Assembly (NCBI GenBank): GCA_028824015.1
Contig: JAPPFC010000036.1
Span: 186,001-250,000, forward strand
Origin: a bacterium
GTDB taxonomy: Bacteria; Actinomycetota; Acidimicrobiia; Spongiisociales; ZC4RG35
Length of the DNA stretch: 64,000 nt
Direction of reading: 5' to 3'
Shown: piece by piece, positions 25,969 to 34,976 of the stretch
How positions within the stretch are numbered: the stretch's first letter is position 1
Layout: each line of letters starts with the position of its first letter
Position numbers and translations under genes: made by a program
The notes under the pieces: generated by a model
Seen by the model: only the letters and a program-made list of their open reading frames with translations
The model's database searches: none
What the model was told of the DNA's origin: nothing

Positions 25969-27812
25969 GGCAGTTTCTCTCCTGTGTTCAATCGGGCGGC
26001 GCGCATTTCGGCGCGCAAGTCTTGGGTTGCTTTGACGTCTATCCGGTAATCGAGAAGATCGGCGTCCCGCGCCTCGATCACGACTCCGTAGTCGGAGAGT
26101 GCCGATTCGATCGAGACGTACCTGTCCAGCACGTCTTCCAGCACCGCCTCCGGTTCCCGGTCCAGCGGATCGCCGTACCCGCCGCCTCCCGACGAGACAT
26201 GATAGAAGTTGCCGTGTTGGCCCACGAACTCGTCGGCGAAGTAGATGGGAAGGTCCTCCTCCCGGTCGGTGCCCACGTTCTTGGCCACCCGGATGGGGAT
26301 CCCGTCCCTGCCTCCGAACAGCCCTCGGGGTCCCCCCGGACCCTCCTCTCCCCGGTCGGCGATGTAGGAGAGTCGCACTCCTCCGGCGTTCTCGGCTCGG
26401 AGCACCGACTCCAGCCCCGCTCCTCCTCGCCAGCGTCCGGCGCCCATGGAGTCGGTGACCGGCGCCAAGCGGTCGAAGGTGACCGGCCACATCCGCTCGA
26501 TCACCTCGCTCGACTGGTTCAGGATGCCCAGTCCGAAGATGGCGGCGCCGCAGTCCCGCCCGTCCGCTCCATACTTTCCTCCCCAGCCGCCGGTGTGCCA
26601 GTGGTAGTAGACGAAGTAATTGTTGTGCCGGCCGGGACGGTCGTCCACCCCGCCGGCCACCACGTACTCGAGGTTGAAATTCCCGGCGAAGGAGCGCTGG
26701 GGCGCCACCTGCGCCCACACCCGCTGGACGCAGGCGGTGGTCTTCTCGTAGGCGCCCGACACCTCCCCGCACACTGCGTAGGGCCTGATCGCGTTGACCA
26801 CGCTTGTCTCGGGAAATATCGCCTTGATGATGCGCAGCCACCCTGCATTCATCAGAGGCTTGGGGAAGATGTACTTGGTGCCGGCCACCAGCGCCCCGGT
26901 GGTCGAACCGCGGGTGCCATTCATGCCCGACTGCACCGGCGGTCCGGACCCGGTCATGTCATAGATGACCCGCGGGGGGTCGTGCTGGATGGTCATCTTC
27001 AGGGAGACCCTCACCGGACCGTCCTCGGGCGCCTGCGGATCGTAGTCGATGAAGTCATCGGTCTCCCAGGTGCCCTCGGGGCACCGAAGGATCTCGGCTG
27101 CCAGTTCGCGCTCGGAATGGTCGAGTGTCCCCTCCATGGAGCCCACCACAGTCTCCAGCCCGTACTTCTCTATGAGGGTGTGGAGACGGTTCTCCCCCAC
27201 CCTGGCCGCCTCGATGTGAGCGATCAGGTCACCGGTCGAATTGACCGGCAGGCGGATGTTGGCCATTATCAGGTTCTTCACGTCATGGCGGATCACACGC
27301 CGGGAAACCACCTTGAGCGGGGGAATAACCAACCCCTCGGCATAGATGTCCAAAGCCAGCGCATTCATGGAGCCCGGAGTGGGGCCGCCCACATCCGACC
27401 AGTGTCCCTTGGTGGCGGTGAAGGCGATGAGTTGGCCCTCCCAGAAGATCGGGCTGATGAAGGTCATGTCGGGAAGGTGCGTCCCTCCCCGGTAGGGTTC
27501 GTTGAAGGCAAAGACGTCCCCCTCCTCGATCCCTCCCTCCACCTCGGCGAAGTCCTCGATCACCGACTGCGTGCTGGGTTGGAGCGCCCCGACATGGACC
27601 GCCACATCCCGGGTGCCCTGGGCGACCAGTTCACCCCTGGCGTTGAGCATCCCTCCGCTGACGTCTCCGCAGTAGATCACGAACGACAGGCAGGCGTCCC
27701 GCAGCGCCTCCACCATCTCGTCCACCAGGCTGACGAAGGCGCTGGAGAGAATCGAGAATGTGACCGGATCGACCCCGTGCGTCAGCTCCGGCCCTCGGCG
27801 GTCACTGTTCAT
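25965..27812 (-). CDS. hyuB: Hydantoinase B/oxoprolinase family protein (HyuB, module 2)
   Basis: A 615-residue HyuB-type subunit, 26 residues longer than the module 1 copy. Family blocks: FVIYCGDVSGGMLNARGELVAQG, NEPYRGGTHLPDMTFISP, ATKGHWSDVGGPTPGSMN, and near the end GGGGYGDPLDREPEAVLEDV. The ATG at 27812 is chosen because it overlaps the hyuA stop by 4 bp, although the frame remains open upstream. Together with HyuA it forms an ATP-dependent cyclic-amide hydrolase or carboxylase of unknown substrate. Confidence 0.9.
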   Translation of the reverse strand: MNSDRRGPELTHGVDPVTFSILSSAFVSLVDEMVEALRDACLSFVIYCGDVSGGMLNARGELVAQGTRDVAVHVGALQPSTQSVIEDFAEVEGGIEEGDVFAFNEPYRGGTHLPDMTFISPIFWEGQLIAFTATKGHWSDVGGPTPGSMNALALDIYAEGLVIPPLKVVSRRVIRHDVKNLIMANIRLPVNSTGDLIAHIEAARVGENRLHTLIEKYGLETVVGSMEGTLDHSERELAAEILRCPEGTWETDDFIDYDPQAPEDGPVRVSLKMTIQHDPPRVIYDMTGSGPPVQSGMNGTRGSTTGALVAGTKYIFPKPLMNAGWLRIIKAIFPETSVVNAIRPYAVCGEVSGAYEKTTACVQRVWAQVAPQRSFAGNFNLEYVVAGGVDDRPGRHNNYFVYYHWHTGGWGGKYGADGRDCGAAIFGLGILNQSSEVIERMWPVTFDRLAPVTDSMGAGRWRGGAGLESVLRAENAGGVRLSYIADRGEEGPGGPRGLFGGRDGIPIRVAKNVGTDREEDLPIYFADEFVGQHGNFYHVSSGGGGYGDPLDREPEAVLEDVLDRYVSIESALSDYGVVIEARDADLLDYRIDVKATQDLRAEMRAARLNTGEKLP

Positions 27813-29869
27813 GCCCCACCTCCCTCTCCGGTGGTGTCGAGCACCAGGTTGAGATGACGGTCCACAAAAAGACTCATTCCGGGTGGCGCCAGGGTGGTGG
27901 AGTCCATCTGCTCCACCACGGCCGGCCCCACGGTCCGGAACCCAACCGGCAGGGAAGGCCGGGACCACACCGGCGTATCCACCCAACCTCCCGCCTCTCG
28001 CCAGTAGACCTGACGTGACGCAGAGGCGGTGGCCGCGGCGGAACCCTGCTCGGCCGCCTGCGGCCGGTACTTGTCGGAGATCCCCGTTCCGGTGACGTTT
28101 ATTCCGTGGATCTCCACTTCCCGCTCCCCCAGGTCGAAGGTGAACCTCTGCAGGTACAACTTCCTGAAGAGTTCCACGCTCTCCGAAAGACTCTCCCTGG
28201 TCATCTTTCCGGAGACCGGGATGGCGAACACCCTCCATTGTCCCGCGTAGCACATGTCGATGGTCTTCTCCACGAACTGGCTCTCCGGCGCAATGCCCTC
28301 CCGGTCCAGGGCCGCCCGTACCTGGGCGTCGAACTCGTCAAAACGCTCGTTCATCTCGTCGATGTCGACCGCCGCCGCCTCCCCATAGAACATGCTGGCG
28401 CCCAGGTCATGGCGGATGTCGGCCATGAGACAACCCAGAGCCGAAGTGAGTCCGGGCCGGGGAGGCACCAGCACGGTGGGTATTGACAACTCGGCCGCCA
28501 CCCGCGCCCCATGGAACGGCCCGGCGCCGCCGAATGCCACCAGGGCGAAGTCGCGGGGGTCCAGCCCCCGCCTCATGGTGGCCAGCCTGATGGCGTTGGC
28601 CATGTTCGCCTCGGCCACCGCGATCACCGCCGCCGCGGCGGAGACGGTGTCGCCGCCCAGCCTTCGACCGATCCCGTCATGGATCACCTTGTGGGCAAGC
28701 TCCGGTGAGATCTCCATCGCCCCGCCCAACATGGCGCCCGGCCGGAGGTTCCCCATCACCACGTGGGCGTCGGTGTTGGTGGGCTGGTCCCCTCCCTTGC
28801 CGTAACAGGCCGGCCCGGGCACGGCGCCCATGCTGTGAGGTCCCGATCGAAGCTTTCCCCCCGGGTCGAACCATGCCACCGACCCTCCCCCCGCTCCCAC
28901 GGTGATTATGTCCACCGCCGGGAACATGATCGGATGGCCCCACTCCACCTCCCAGGTCTCGGTGGTTCTCAACTGGCCGTCGAGGGTCACGGAGACATCG
29001 GTGCTGGTCCCGCCGATGTCGAGGCCGATGATGTTCTCGAAGCCGGCCAGGGCCCCTATCTCCCGGGCCGCGATCGCGCCCGCCGAGGGGCCCGAGTTGG
29101 CGGTCCGGACCGGGATGTTGGAGGTGGCCTCCACCCCCATCAGGCCTCCCGCCGACTGCACGATCAGCACGTCGCCGGGGTAGTCCCGGTTCCGCAGACC
29201 CTGCTCCAAAGCCTGCAGGTAGTCGATCATCACCGGGATCAGGGCAACGTTGAGGATGGTGGTGGTGAAACGTTCGTACTCCAGGATGCGAGGGATGGTC
29301 TCATGGGAGGTGCGGACCAGCGCCTCCGGAAACTCCTCCAGGATGATCTCTTTCATTCTCCGCTCGTTGCGGCCGTTGGTGTAGGAATGCAGGAAGCAGA
29401 CCGCGATGGTCCGGATGCCGCGTCCCCGAAGGATGCGGGCCACCGCGCGGGCCTCCTCCTCGTCGAGAGGGGTCCTCACCTCCCCGGAACTGAGCGTTCG
29501 CTCGGTGACTTCCAGCCGGTCCCGGGGCCTGACGATCGAGGGCCGGGGAGACTCGTGGTAAATGTCCCAGATGTCCTCCTTGGACCCTCGCGCAGCCTGA
29601 GTCAGGACGGCGGTGACGCCCCTGGTGGTCACCATGGCCACCCTGGGGAGGCGTCTCTCTATCAAGGCGTTGGTGCCCAGGGTGGTCCCATGGGCGAAGG
29701 AGCGGAACCTCTCCCCGGTCACCCCCGCTTCATTCATGGCATTGAACACTCCGGCGTACCCATCGGGAGTGGTGGGGGTCTTGACGACCTGCACCTCACC
29801 CTCGGGATCGGCCATCACCCAGTCGGTGAAGGTTCCGCCGATGTCGACCCCGATCCTGAACTCAGCCAT
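27809..29869 (-). CDS. hyuA: Hydantoinase A/oxoprolinase family ATPase subunit (HyuA, module 2)
   Basis: A 686-residue HyuA subunit. It has the N-terminal phosphate loop VDIGGTFTDWV, IGLDIGGTSTDVSV near 280, the VGAGGGSVAWFDPGG motif near 320 and DPRDFALVAFGGAGPFHG. It is the first enzyme gene after the Liv transporter, and its start shares one base with the livF stop (TGATG). That tight coupling implies the imported solute, or a close product of it, is the HyuAB substrate. Confidence 0.92.
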   Translation of the reverse strand: MAEFRIGVDIGGTFTDWVMADPEGEVQVVKTPTTPDGYAGVFNAMNEAGVTGERFRSFAHGTTLGTNALIERRLPRVAMVTTRGVTAVLTQAARGSKEDIWDIYHESPRPSIVRPRDRLEVTERTLSSGEVRTPLDEEEARAVARILRGRGIRTIAVCFLHSYTNGRNERRMKEIILEEFPEALVRTSHETIPRILEYERFTTTILNVALIPVMIDYLQALEQGLRNRDYPGDVLIVQSAGGLMGVEATSNIPVRTANSGPSAGAIAAREIGALAGFENIIGLDIGGTSTDVSVTLDGQLRTTETWEVEWGHPIMFPAVDIITVGAGGGSVAWFDPGGKLRSGPHSMGAVPGPACYGKGGDQPTNTDAHVVMGNLRPGAMLGGAMEISPELAHKVIHDGIGRRLGGDTVSAAAAVIAVAEANMANAIRLATMRRGLDPRDFALVAFGGAGPFHGARVAAELSIPTVLVPPRPGLTSALGCLMADIRHDLGASMFYGEAAAVDIDEMNERFDEFDAQVRAALDREGIAPESQFVEKTIDMCYAGQWRVFAIPVSGKMTRESLSESVELFRKLYLQRFTFDLGEREVEIHGINVTGTGISDKYRPQAAEQGSAAATASASRQVYWREAGGWVDTPVWSRPSLPVGFRTVGPAVVEQMDSTTLAPPGMSLFVDRHLNLVLDTTGEGGGA

Positions 29870-30573
29870 CAGATCCCCAGATAGGCCCGGCGGACCAGAT
29901 CGCTCTCGAGGACGTCCTGGGTCTCGCCTGACTCGACCACCAGACCCGACTCCATCACATACGCCTTCCGGGCGATCTCCAACGCCAGGTAGGCGTTCTG
30001 CTCCACCAGCAGCACCGTCAAACCCTGTTGGTTGAGGTCGAGGATGATCTCGGCCAGATGATCCACGATGATGGGGGCCAGGCCCGCCGACGGCTCGTCC
30101 AGCAGCAACAGCCGAGGCTCGGCCATCAGAGCCCTGGCGATGGCAAGCATCTGCTGCTCCCCGCCGCTCAGGGTCCCGGCCCGCTGGCGGGCTCGCTCGG
30201 AGAGGCGCGGGAAGAACTCAAAGGCCCGTTCCAGCCGACTGCGGTACTCGTCCTCCTCCTTCACCATGTGCGCGCCCATCTCCAGGTTCTCCAGGACCGT
30301 CATGGCGGGGAAGAGTTCCTTTCCCTGCGGCACGTGACCCAGGCCCATGCCGACTATCTCGTGAGGTCTGAGGCTGTCGATTCTCTCACCCTCGAAGGAG
30401 ATCTCGCCGCTCTGGGGTCTGAGCACTCCGGAGACGGTGAGCAGCAGAGTGGTCTTTCCCGCGCCGTTGGCTCCGATCACCGTCACCAACTCCCCCTCCG
30501 GCACGCTGATCGAGACATCGAAGAGCACCTGCACCCGCCCGTAGGCCACGTTGAGAGCGTTGATCTCAAGCAC
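29869..30573 (-). CDS. livF: Branched-chain amino-acid-type ABC transporter ATPase LivF
   Basis: A 234-residue ATPase with Walker A GANGAGKTTL near 35, signature LSGGEQQMLAIARAL and Walker B LLLDEPSAGLAP. The short length and this signature identify the LivF rather than LivG subunit. It acts at the cytoplasmic face with LivG, LivH and LivM. Its start lies 8 bp inside the end of livG. In this operon the transporter probably serves the HyuAB substrate instead of leucine. Confidence 0.92.
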   Translation of the reverse strand: MLEINALNVAYGRVQVLFDVSISVPEGELVTVIGANGAGKTTLLLTVSGVLRPQSGEISFEGERIDSLRPHEIVGMGLGHVPQGKELFPAMTVLENLEMGAHMVKEEDEYRSRLERAFEFFPRLSERARQRAGTLSGGEQQMLAIARALMAEPRLLLLDEPSAGLAPIIVDHLAEIILDLNQQGLTVLLVEQNAYLALEIARKAYVMESGLVVESGETQDVLESDLVRRAYLGI

Positions 30574-31333
30574 CGCGGCGTTTCCCCAGGTAGGCGGTGA
30601 TCACATCGGGGTTGCCCACTATCTCCTCCGGCGTCCCCTCGGCGATCTTGGCGCCGAAGTTGAGCACGGTGATCCGCGTGCAGATATTGGTTATGAGACG
30701 CATGTTGTGCTCGACCAGGAGGACCGTGACGCCCTGGCGCCGCAGCGTCCGGATCAGGTTCATCAGGTAGGCCGCCTCCTCGGGATTGAGGCCGGTGGCC
30801 GGTTCGTCCAGGAGCAGCATCTTGGGCTCAGCCGCCAGGGCGATGGCGATCTCCAGGTACCGGTGCTCTCCCGCCGAGAGGTCCCGGGCCACCGCGTCGA
30901 TCCGTTCGCCGAGGCCCACAAAGGCCAGCAACTCCCGAACCCGGTCCTCGATCTCCGCACTCTGCCGCCGGTATCTTCTGGATCTGGTCAGAGCCCCCAT
31001 CAACGATGTGGGGTTGTTGAGATGGCTTCCGTGGAGGACGTTGTCCCGCACGGTGAGGTTCTCGAACAGGGTGGTTATCTGGAAGGTGCGGACCAATCCC
31101 AGGCGCGCCAGGTCGTGGGGTTGCTCGCCCGAAACGTCCGAGCCCTGGTACCTCACCACTCCCCGAGTGGGTTTGATGTAACCGGTTATCAGGTTCAGGG
31201 CGGTGGTTTTCCCGGAGCCGTTCGGACCGATCAGACCCCGGATCTCCCCCTCTTCCACCGACAGGTCCAACTCGTCCACGGCGGACAGGCCGCCGAACAT
31301 CCTGGTCAGCCCACTGGTCTCGAGGATTGGCAT
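30566..31333 (-). CDS. livG: Branched-chain amino-acid-type ABC transporter ATPase LivG
   Basis: A 255-residue ATPase with Walker A GPNGSGKTTALNLI, signature region LSAGEHRYLEIAIALA and Walker B LLLDEPATGLNPEE. The ALNLITGYIKPTRG segment is typical of LivG. The signature second Gly is Ala, as often seen in LivG proteins. It follows livM by 2 bp and overlaps livF by 8 bp. Confidence 0.92.
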   Translation of the reverse strand: MPILETSGLTRMFGGLSAVDELDLSVEEGEIRGLIGPNGSGKTTALNLITGYIKPTRGVVRYQGSDVSGEQPHDLARLGLVRTFQITTLFENLTVRDNVLHGSHLNNPTSLMGALTRSRRYRRQSAEIEDRVRELLAFVGLGERIDAVARDLSAGEHRYLEIAIALAAEPKMLLLDEPATGLNPEEAAYLMNLIRTLRRQGVTVLLVEHNMRLITNICTRITVLNFGAKIAEGTPEEIVGNPDVITAYLGKRRGA

Positions 31334-31335
31334 CC

Positions 31336-32355
31336 CTATCCCGCCTTGTCTGCTTCCAGGGCATGCTCGCCCATGGGGGCGCCGCTCTCTTTGTCATCGT
31401 TCCTTCCCCTGATGCGCCGCGCGATCTTCTGCAGGGCGGGAAAGACACCGATCGGCATGAACAGCACCACCAGCAGCAACACCACGCCGAATATCACGAA
31501 GCGGTATTCCTGCAGGGCCCGCAGCCACTCGCTCACCAGGACGAAGATCGCCGCACCCATAACCGGCCCCCACAGGGTCCCCGTCCCTCCTACCAGGACG
31601 ACTATCAAGAAGATGAACATGTAGTCGAGACCCAGCAGGTTCGGGTTTACGAACCGGAAGTGATGGGCGTACAGGGCCCCGGAGAATCCCACCAGCGCAC
31701 AGGCGAACGAAAAGGCCAGCACATAGTATTTGGTGGCCGCCACACCTATGGACTTGGCGAGGTCCTCGTTCTCATGAATGCTGCGTACGCCTCTGCCGAA
31801 GCGGGAGGTCCGCAACCTCGACAGGAGGAACACAATGCCCAGCAGGAGCAGCAGGGCGAAGTAGAAGTAGGCCAACTCCGAGCGTATCTCCCAGCCGAAC
31901 AGACTGGGCGGGGGGACCTGGCGCAGTCCTGACGGGCCGCCGGTGACCGGCCGCCACCGCAGAGCGACCGTCCAGGCCAATACCCCGAAGCCCAGGGTGA
32001 CGATCGCCAGTTCCAGGTTCCGGGTGCGGCGCAGGGCGATGTAGCCGATCAGGAGGCCAACCAGGCCGGCGGCCGCCGGCGCCGCCAGGAAACCGATCCA
32101 CGGGGAAATACCCAGATCGAGTGCCAGTTTGGCCGAGACATAGGCGCCGAACCCCCAGAAAGCGGCGTGTCCGAAGGAGAATTGCCCCATCTCGCCCATG
32201 ATGTAATCGAGACTGAGCCCGGCGATCGCATATATCACGATCAGGACCAACAGCCCGCGGTTGTAGGTGTTGGTGAACAGGAACAGCGGTACCAACACGA
32301 CCACCAGGAGCACCAGACCGCCCAGCCACCACCCCGGAGGGATTCTCAACCGCAC
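31336..32355 (-). CDS. livM: Branched-chain amino-acid-type ABC permease LivM
   Basis: A 339-residue membrane protein with about nine or ten hydrophobic segments. It shows the LivM pattern GLSLDYIMGEMGQFSFGHAAFWGFGAY and, near residue 190-220, RGVRSIHENEDLAKSIGV, the loop that contacts the ATPase. A basic 25-residue tail is cytoplasmic. It ends 2 bp before livG and begins 1 bp after the livH stop. Confidence 0.92.
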   Translation of the reverse strand: MRLRIPPGWWLGGLVLLVVVLVPLFLFTNTYNRGLLVLIVIYAIAGLSLDYIMGEMGQFSFGHAAFWGFGAYVSAKLALDLGISPWIGFLAAPAAAGLVGLLIGYIALRRTRNLELAIVTLGFGVLAWTVALRWRPVTGGPSGLRQVPPPSLFGWEIRSELAYFYFALLLLLGIVFLLSRLRTSRFGRGVRSIHENEDLAKSIGVAATKYYVLAFSFACALVGFSGALYAHHFRFVNPNLLGLDYMFIFLIVVLVGGTGTLWGPVMGAAIFVLVSEWLRALQEYRFVIFGVVLLLVVLFMPIGVFPALQKIARRIRGRNDDKESGAPMGEHALEADKAG

Positions 32356-32356
32356 C

Positions 32357-33220
32357 TCATTTCCTCCCGAACAGGCCCTGTGGGCGAAGCAGCAGGACGA
32401 TGATCATCACCACGTACAGGTATCCCTGGCGGTAATAGGTGGAGACGAACTGTCCGAACAAGGCCTCGGTCACGCCCATGAACAACCCCACCGCCACCGC
32501 TCCCGCCACATTCCCCATCCCCGCCACGATCACCACCGCAAAGCCGGTGATGAGCAGAGGCTGTCCCAGGTTGGGAGACGCAGACGAGACCAGGACTATC
32601 AACACCCCGGCCAGGGCCGCCAATCCGGACGCGACTATCAGCGTGGTGTCGTAGACGGCGGTGGTATTGATCCCTATCAGACGGGCGCCCAGCAGGTTCT
32701 GGCCGGTGGCCCGGGTCTTCTTGCCCAGCTTGGTGAAAGTGAGCATGAGATACAACCCCAGGACCGCCGCAAAGCACACCCCTACCAGGAGGACGCCGGC
32801 GGTGGTTACATACACCCCTCCCACCTGGACAATCTCATTGAAGGGCTTGTCAACTCCCTTGGGCCCGGACCCCCACACCACCAGACTGCCGTTCAGCAAC
32901 ACGAAGCTCAGCGCCACGGTCGAGAGGATCACCACCAACTCCGAATGCCCCAGGAACGGGCGGACCGTCACCCGATTGACCAGGAATCCGGCCAGGGCCA
33001 TAACCACCACCACCAGCGCGGCGCCCGCGAAGTAACCCAGTCCCACCAGGTCGGTGACCGTGAACAACAGCATGGCCCCCAACATGGTCAACTCGCCATG
33101 CGCCATGTTGATCACCCTCATGACTCCGAACACCAGGCTCAACCCGGCGGCGAATATCACGTAGATCGAGCCGTTGAGAAGACCGTTCCAGAGTTGCTGG
33201 CCGATAACGTCCCAACTCAT
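32357..33220 (-). CDS. livH: Branched-chain amino-acid-type ABC permease LivH
   Basis: A 287-residue permease with about eight membrane segments. It opens with the family pattern WNGLLNGSIYVIFAAGLSLVFGVMRVINMAHGEL and has the loop TGQNLLGARLIGINT near residue 180. It is cotranscribed after the IclR gene with a 55-bp gap that holds a perfect 12-bp palindrome. Confidence 0.92.
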   Translation of the reverse strand: MSWDVIGQQLWNGLLNGSIYVIFAAGLSLVFGVMRVINMAHGELTMLGAMLLFTVTDLVGLGYFAGAALVVVVMALAGFLVNRVTVRPFLGHSELVVILSTVALSFVLLNGSLVVWGSGPKGVDKPFNEIVQVGGVYVTTAGVLLVGVCFAAVLGLYLMLTFTKLGKKTRATGQNLLGARLIGINTTAVYDTTLIVASGLAALAGVLIVLVSSASPNLGQPLLITGFAVVIVAGMGNVAGAVAVGLFMGVTEALFGQFVSTYYRQGYLYVVMIIVLLLRPQGLFGRK

Positions 33221-33246
33221 CCGCCGGACCTCACCTGGTTACCGAC

Positions 33247-33258
33247 CAACCCGGGTTG
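33247..33258. promoter_or_regulatory. Perfect 12-bp palindrome between iclR-type gene and livH
   Basis: CAACCCGGGTTG lies in the 55-bp space before livH. It could be an internal operator, for instance for the IclR protein encoded just upstream. Several palindromes of this length are expected by chance in 64 kb, so this is a weak call. Confidence 0.25.
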
Positions 33259-33275
33259 AGACAACCGATTCATGG

Positions 33276-34076
33276 CTAGCCGTAGATCGGGACCCGGTTG
33301 TCGAATCGTATTGCCGATATCTCCCCGCTGATCCTCTCCACGAAAGATCTGAGGATCGGACCGTAGTGGTTTTCCAAGGTCTCGATGTCGGCCCGCGTTG
33401 CCAGGGTGGCCACCCCCACCGCTCCGATCACATCGGTGCCGTGAAACACCGGCGCCGAGACCGACCGCAAACCCACGGTCAACTCCTGGTCGTTCAGGGC
33501 GATCCCCTTGATCCGGGCCTCCTCCAGTTGCGCCCGGTAGTCATCGGCGCCGGTAACGGTGGTGGTGGTCCGGCGCTGAAAGTCCATCTCCCTCAAGACC
33601 GCCTCCGCCTCCTGGGGTGGCATGGCCGAGAGGATGGCCTTGCCCAAAGAACTCAGATGGGCCGGGAGCCGGCTGCCCACCTGAAGATTGATGGTGATGA
33701 TGTCGTCGCGGTGACGTCTCGCCAGATAGATGACCTCGGCGCCCTCCAGGACGCCGTAGTTGACGGCCGTCGCCTCCGGCAACGCCACGCTGATCTCATC
33801 CAGGTAGGGGCGGATGTGCTCCACGAATTCCCGAGATTCAACGGCCGCCACCCCCAGATTCAGGACCTTCTTGGAAGGCCGGTAGAGACGCTCGGTCCTC
33901 CTGATGTATCCCAGGTCTTCCAAAACGCCGGTGAGTCGATAGACACTGGCCCGGCTGATCTGGGTGCGGCGCGCGATGTCGGCCACCGAGAGCGCCGGGG
34001 ACTTCTCGTCGAACGCGGCCAGTATCTGCAGACCCTTCGAGAGAGACCCCGGTGGATGGCTGGGAACGGCAGTCAT
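33276..34076 (-). CDS. IclR-family transcriptional regulator
   Basis: A 266-residue regulator: winged helix at about 10-70 (LSKGLQILAAFDEKSPALSVADIARRTQISRASVYRLTGVLEDLGYI) and an effector-binding domain at about 85-255 with LGKAILSAMPP and GAVGVATLATRADIETLENHYGPIL. IclR proteins sense small organic acids. It is encoded between the EthD-like gene (15-bp gap) and livH, inside the operon it probably controls. Confidence 0.92.
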   Translation of the reverse strand: MTAVPSHPPGSLSKGLQILAAFDEKSPALSVADIARRTQISRASVYRLTGVLEDLGYIRRTERLYRPSKKVLNLGVAAVESREFVEHIRPYLDEISVALPEATAVNYGVLEGAEVIYLARRHRDDIITINLQVGSRLPAHLSSLGKAILSAMPPQEAEAVLREMDFQRRTTTTVTGADDYRAQLEEARIKGIALNDQELTVGLRSVSAPVFHGTDVIGAVGVATLATRADIETLENHYGPILRSFVERISGEISAIRFDNRVPIYG

Positions 34077-34091
34077 CTGTGACCGGCGGGC

Positions 34092-34421
34092 CTATTCGAC
34101 AACGAACTCGTCCTCCTCGACGATCACGAACACCGAGTCCTGGGTCTTGGCCCCCATGAAATTCTTCTCGTCGGCCAGTAGGGCGGCGTACTCGGCAGAG
34201 TCGGCCGTGGCCAGAAAGTCCTCCACGGTGTCATACCACACCTCGGCCACCCCGTCGCAGGGCGCGACCCGCCCTGGGACCTCCAGGGGTCGACATTGAA
34301 CGTACCGGCGCACCCTGGGCATGGCAAGCACCAGTGGCGCATGCACATTCTTCCAGTGTTCATGAAACTGCCGGCTGGTCATGTCGGATCTTCTGGTCAG
34401 CAGGGTCACCGTCTTGATCAT
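34092..34421 (-). CDS. EthD-like ferredoxin-fold (dimeric alpha-beta barrel) protein
   Basis: A 109-residue protein with the EthD pattern at the N-terminus: VTLLTRRSDMTSRQFHEHWKNVHAPLVLAMPRVRRYVQ, then DGVAEVWYDTVEDF. EthD-fold proteins form dimeric alpha-beta barrels and include small decarboxylases, cyclases and poorly understood helpers of oxidation pathways. The role here is unknown. Its presence with RidA suggests handling of a reactive intermediate. Confidence 0.8.
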   Translation of the reverse strand: MIKTVTLLTRRSDMTSRQFHEHWKNVHAPLVLAMPRVRRYVQCRPLEVPGRVAPCDGVAEVWYDTVEDFLATADSAEYAALLADEKNFMGAKTQDSVFVIVEEDEFVVE

Positions 34422-34479
34422 CTTCCACTCCCCGTACGGGCGCGGCGATCATCGGGCGGATGGTGTGGGCCCCAAGTCA

Positions 34480-34878
34480 TCAGTCGTCGTCCACTACTGC
34501 CACAGCCTCTATGTCGATCAGGGCGTGGTGAATCAACTCCGCCACCACCACCGAGACCCGGGCAGGCTGGCGGTCGGGGAAATACCGGGCATAAATCGGT
34601 TCGTAACGGTGGTAATGGTCGTGATCGACCAGGTACACCCGGGTCAGTACCACATCGCTCATCTTGGCGCCGGCCCGTTCCAGGGCCACCTTGAGGTTCT
34701 CAAGGGCCAGTTCCGCCTGTTCCTCCAGGGTCTCCCCAAGCACTCCGGTGGTCTTGTCCCAGCCCAGTTGGCCGGTTACCCAGAGAGTGTTGCCCGCCCG
34801 CACCACATCATTCCACCGGCTCTTCGACCCGATGGCCCGGAAGAGTTCCTCCTCAACCGGTACGAATACTCTCTCCAC
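34480..34878 (-). CDS. RidA/YjgF/UK114 family protein (imine deaminase-like)
   Basis: A 132-residue RidA-family protein. The conserved blocks are NTLWVTGQLGWDK, QAELALENLKVALERAGAKMSDVV, PARVSVVVAEL with the substrate-binding arginine, and IDIEAVAV with the conserved Glu. RidA proteins hydrolyse reactive enamines and imines released by PLP enzymes, which fits an operon with two aminotransferases. It lies after the LivK-type receptor, separated by 98 bp containing a strong hairpin. Confidence 0.88.
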   Translation of the reverse strand: MERVFVPVEEELFRAIGSKSRWNDVVRAGNTLWVTGQLGWDKTTGVLGETLEEQAELALENLKVALERAGAKMSDVVLTRVYLVDHDHYHRYEPIYARYFPDRQPARVSVVVAELIHHALIDIEAVAVVDDD

Positions 34879-34910
34879 TCTCTTCGGCGCCTCCTTTCTC
34901 GGTCAATAAG

Positions 34911-34955
34911 GATGTATCGGCCTGGCCCCGGATAAAGGGCGCAGGCCGATACATC
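34911..34955 (-). other. Intergenic RNA hairpin between the receptor and RidA genes
   Basis: GATGTATCGGCCTG at 34911-34924 pairs perfectly with CAGGCCGATACATC at 34942-34955, giving a 14-bp stem with a 17-nt loop that can add an inner GCCC/GGGC pairing. No U-tract follows on the minus strand, so it is probably not a simple terminator. Stem-loops after receptor genes commonly protect the receptor mRNA or thin out downstream transcription. Confidence 0.75.
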
Positions 34956-34976
34956 AGAGTTATGGGAGAGTTACGT

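Noticed and set aside
23368-26049. Open frame of 893 codons on the plus strand
   Set aside because: It lies opposite well-recognised CoA-transferase, aminotransferase and hyuB genes and has no family motifs. High GC removes stop codons from the opposite strand.
26022-27857. Open frame of 611 codons on the plus strand
   Set aside because: Antisense shadow of the module 2 hyuB gene, rich in His/Arg/Gly with no domain pattern.
26842-28253. Long upstream extensions of the hyuB and aminotransferase frames
   Set aside because: The added residues are unlike the families, and internal ATGs make 4-bp overlaps with upstream stops.
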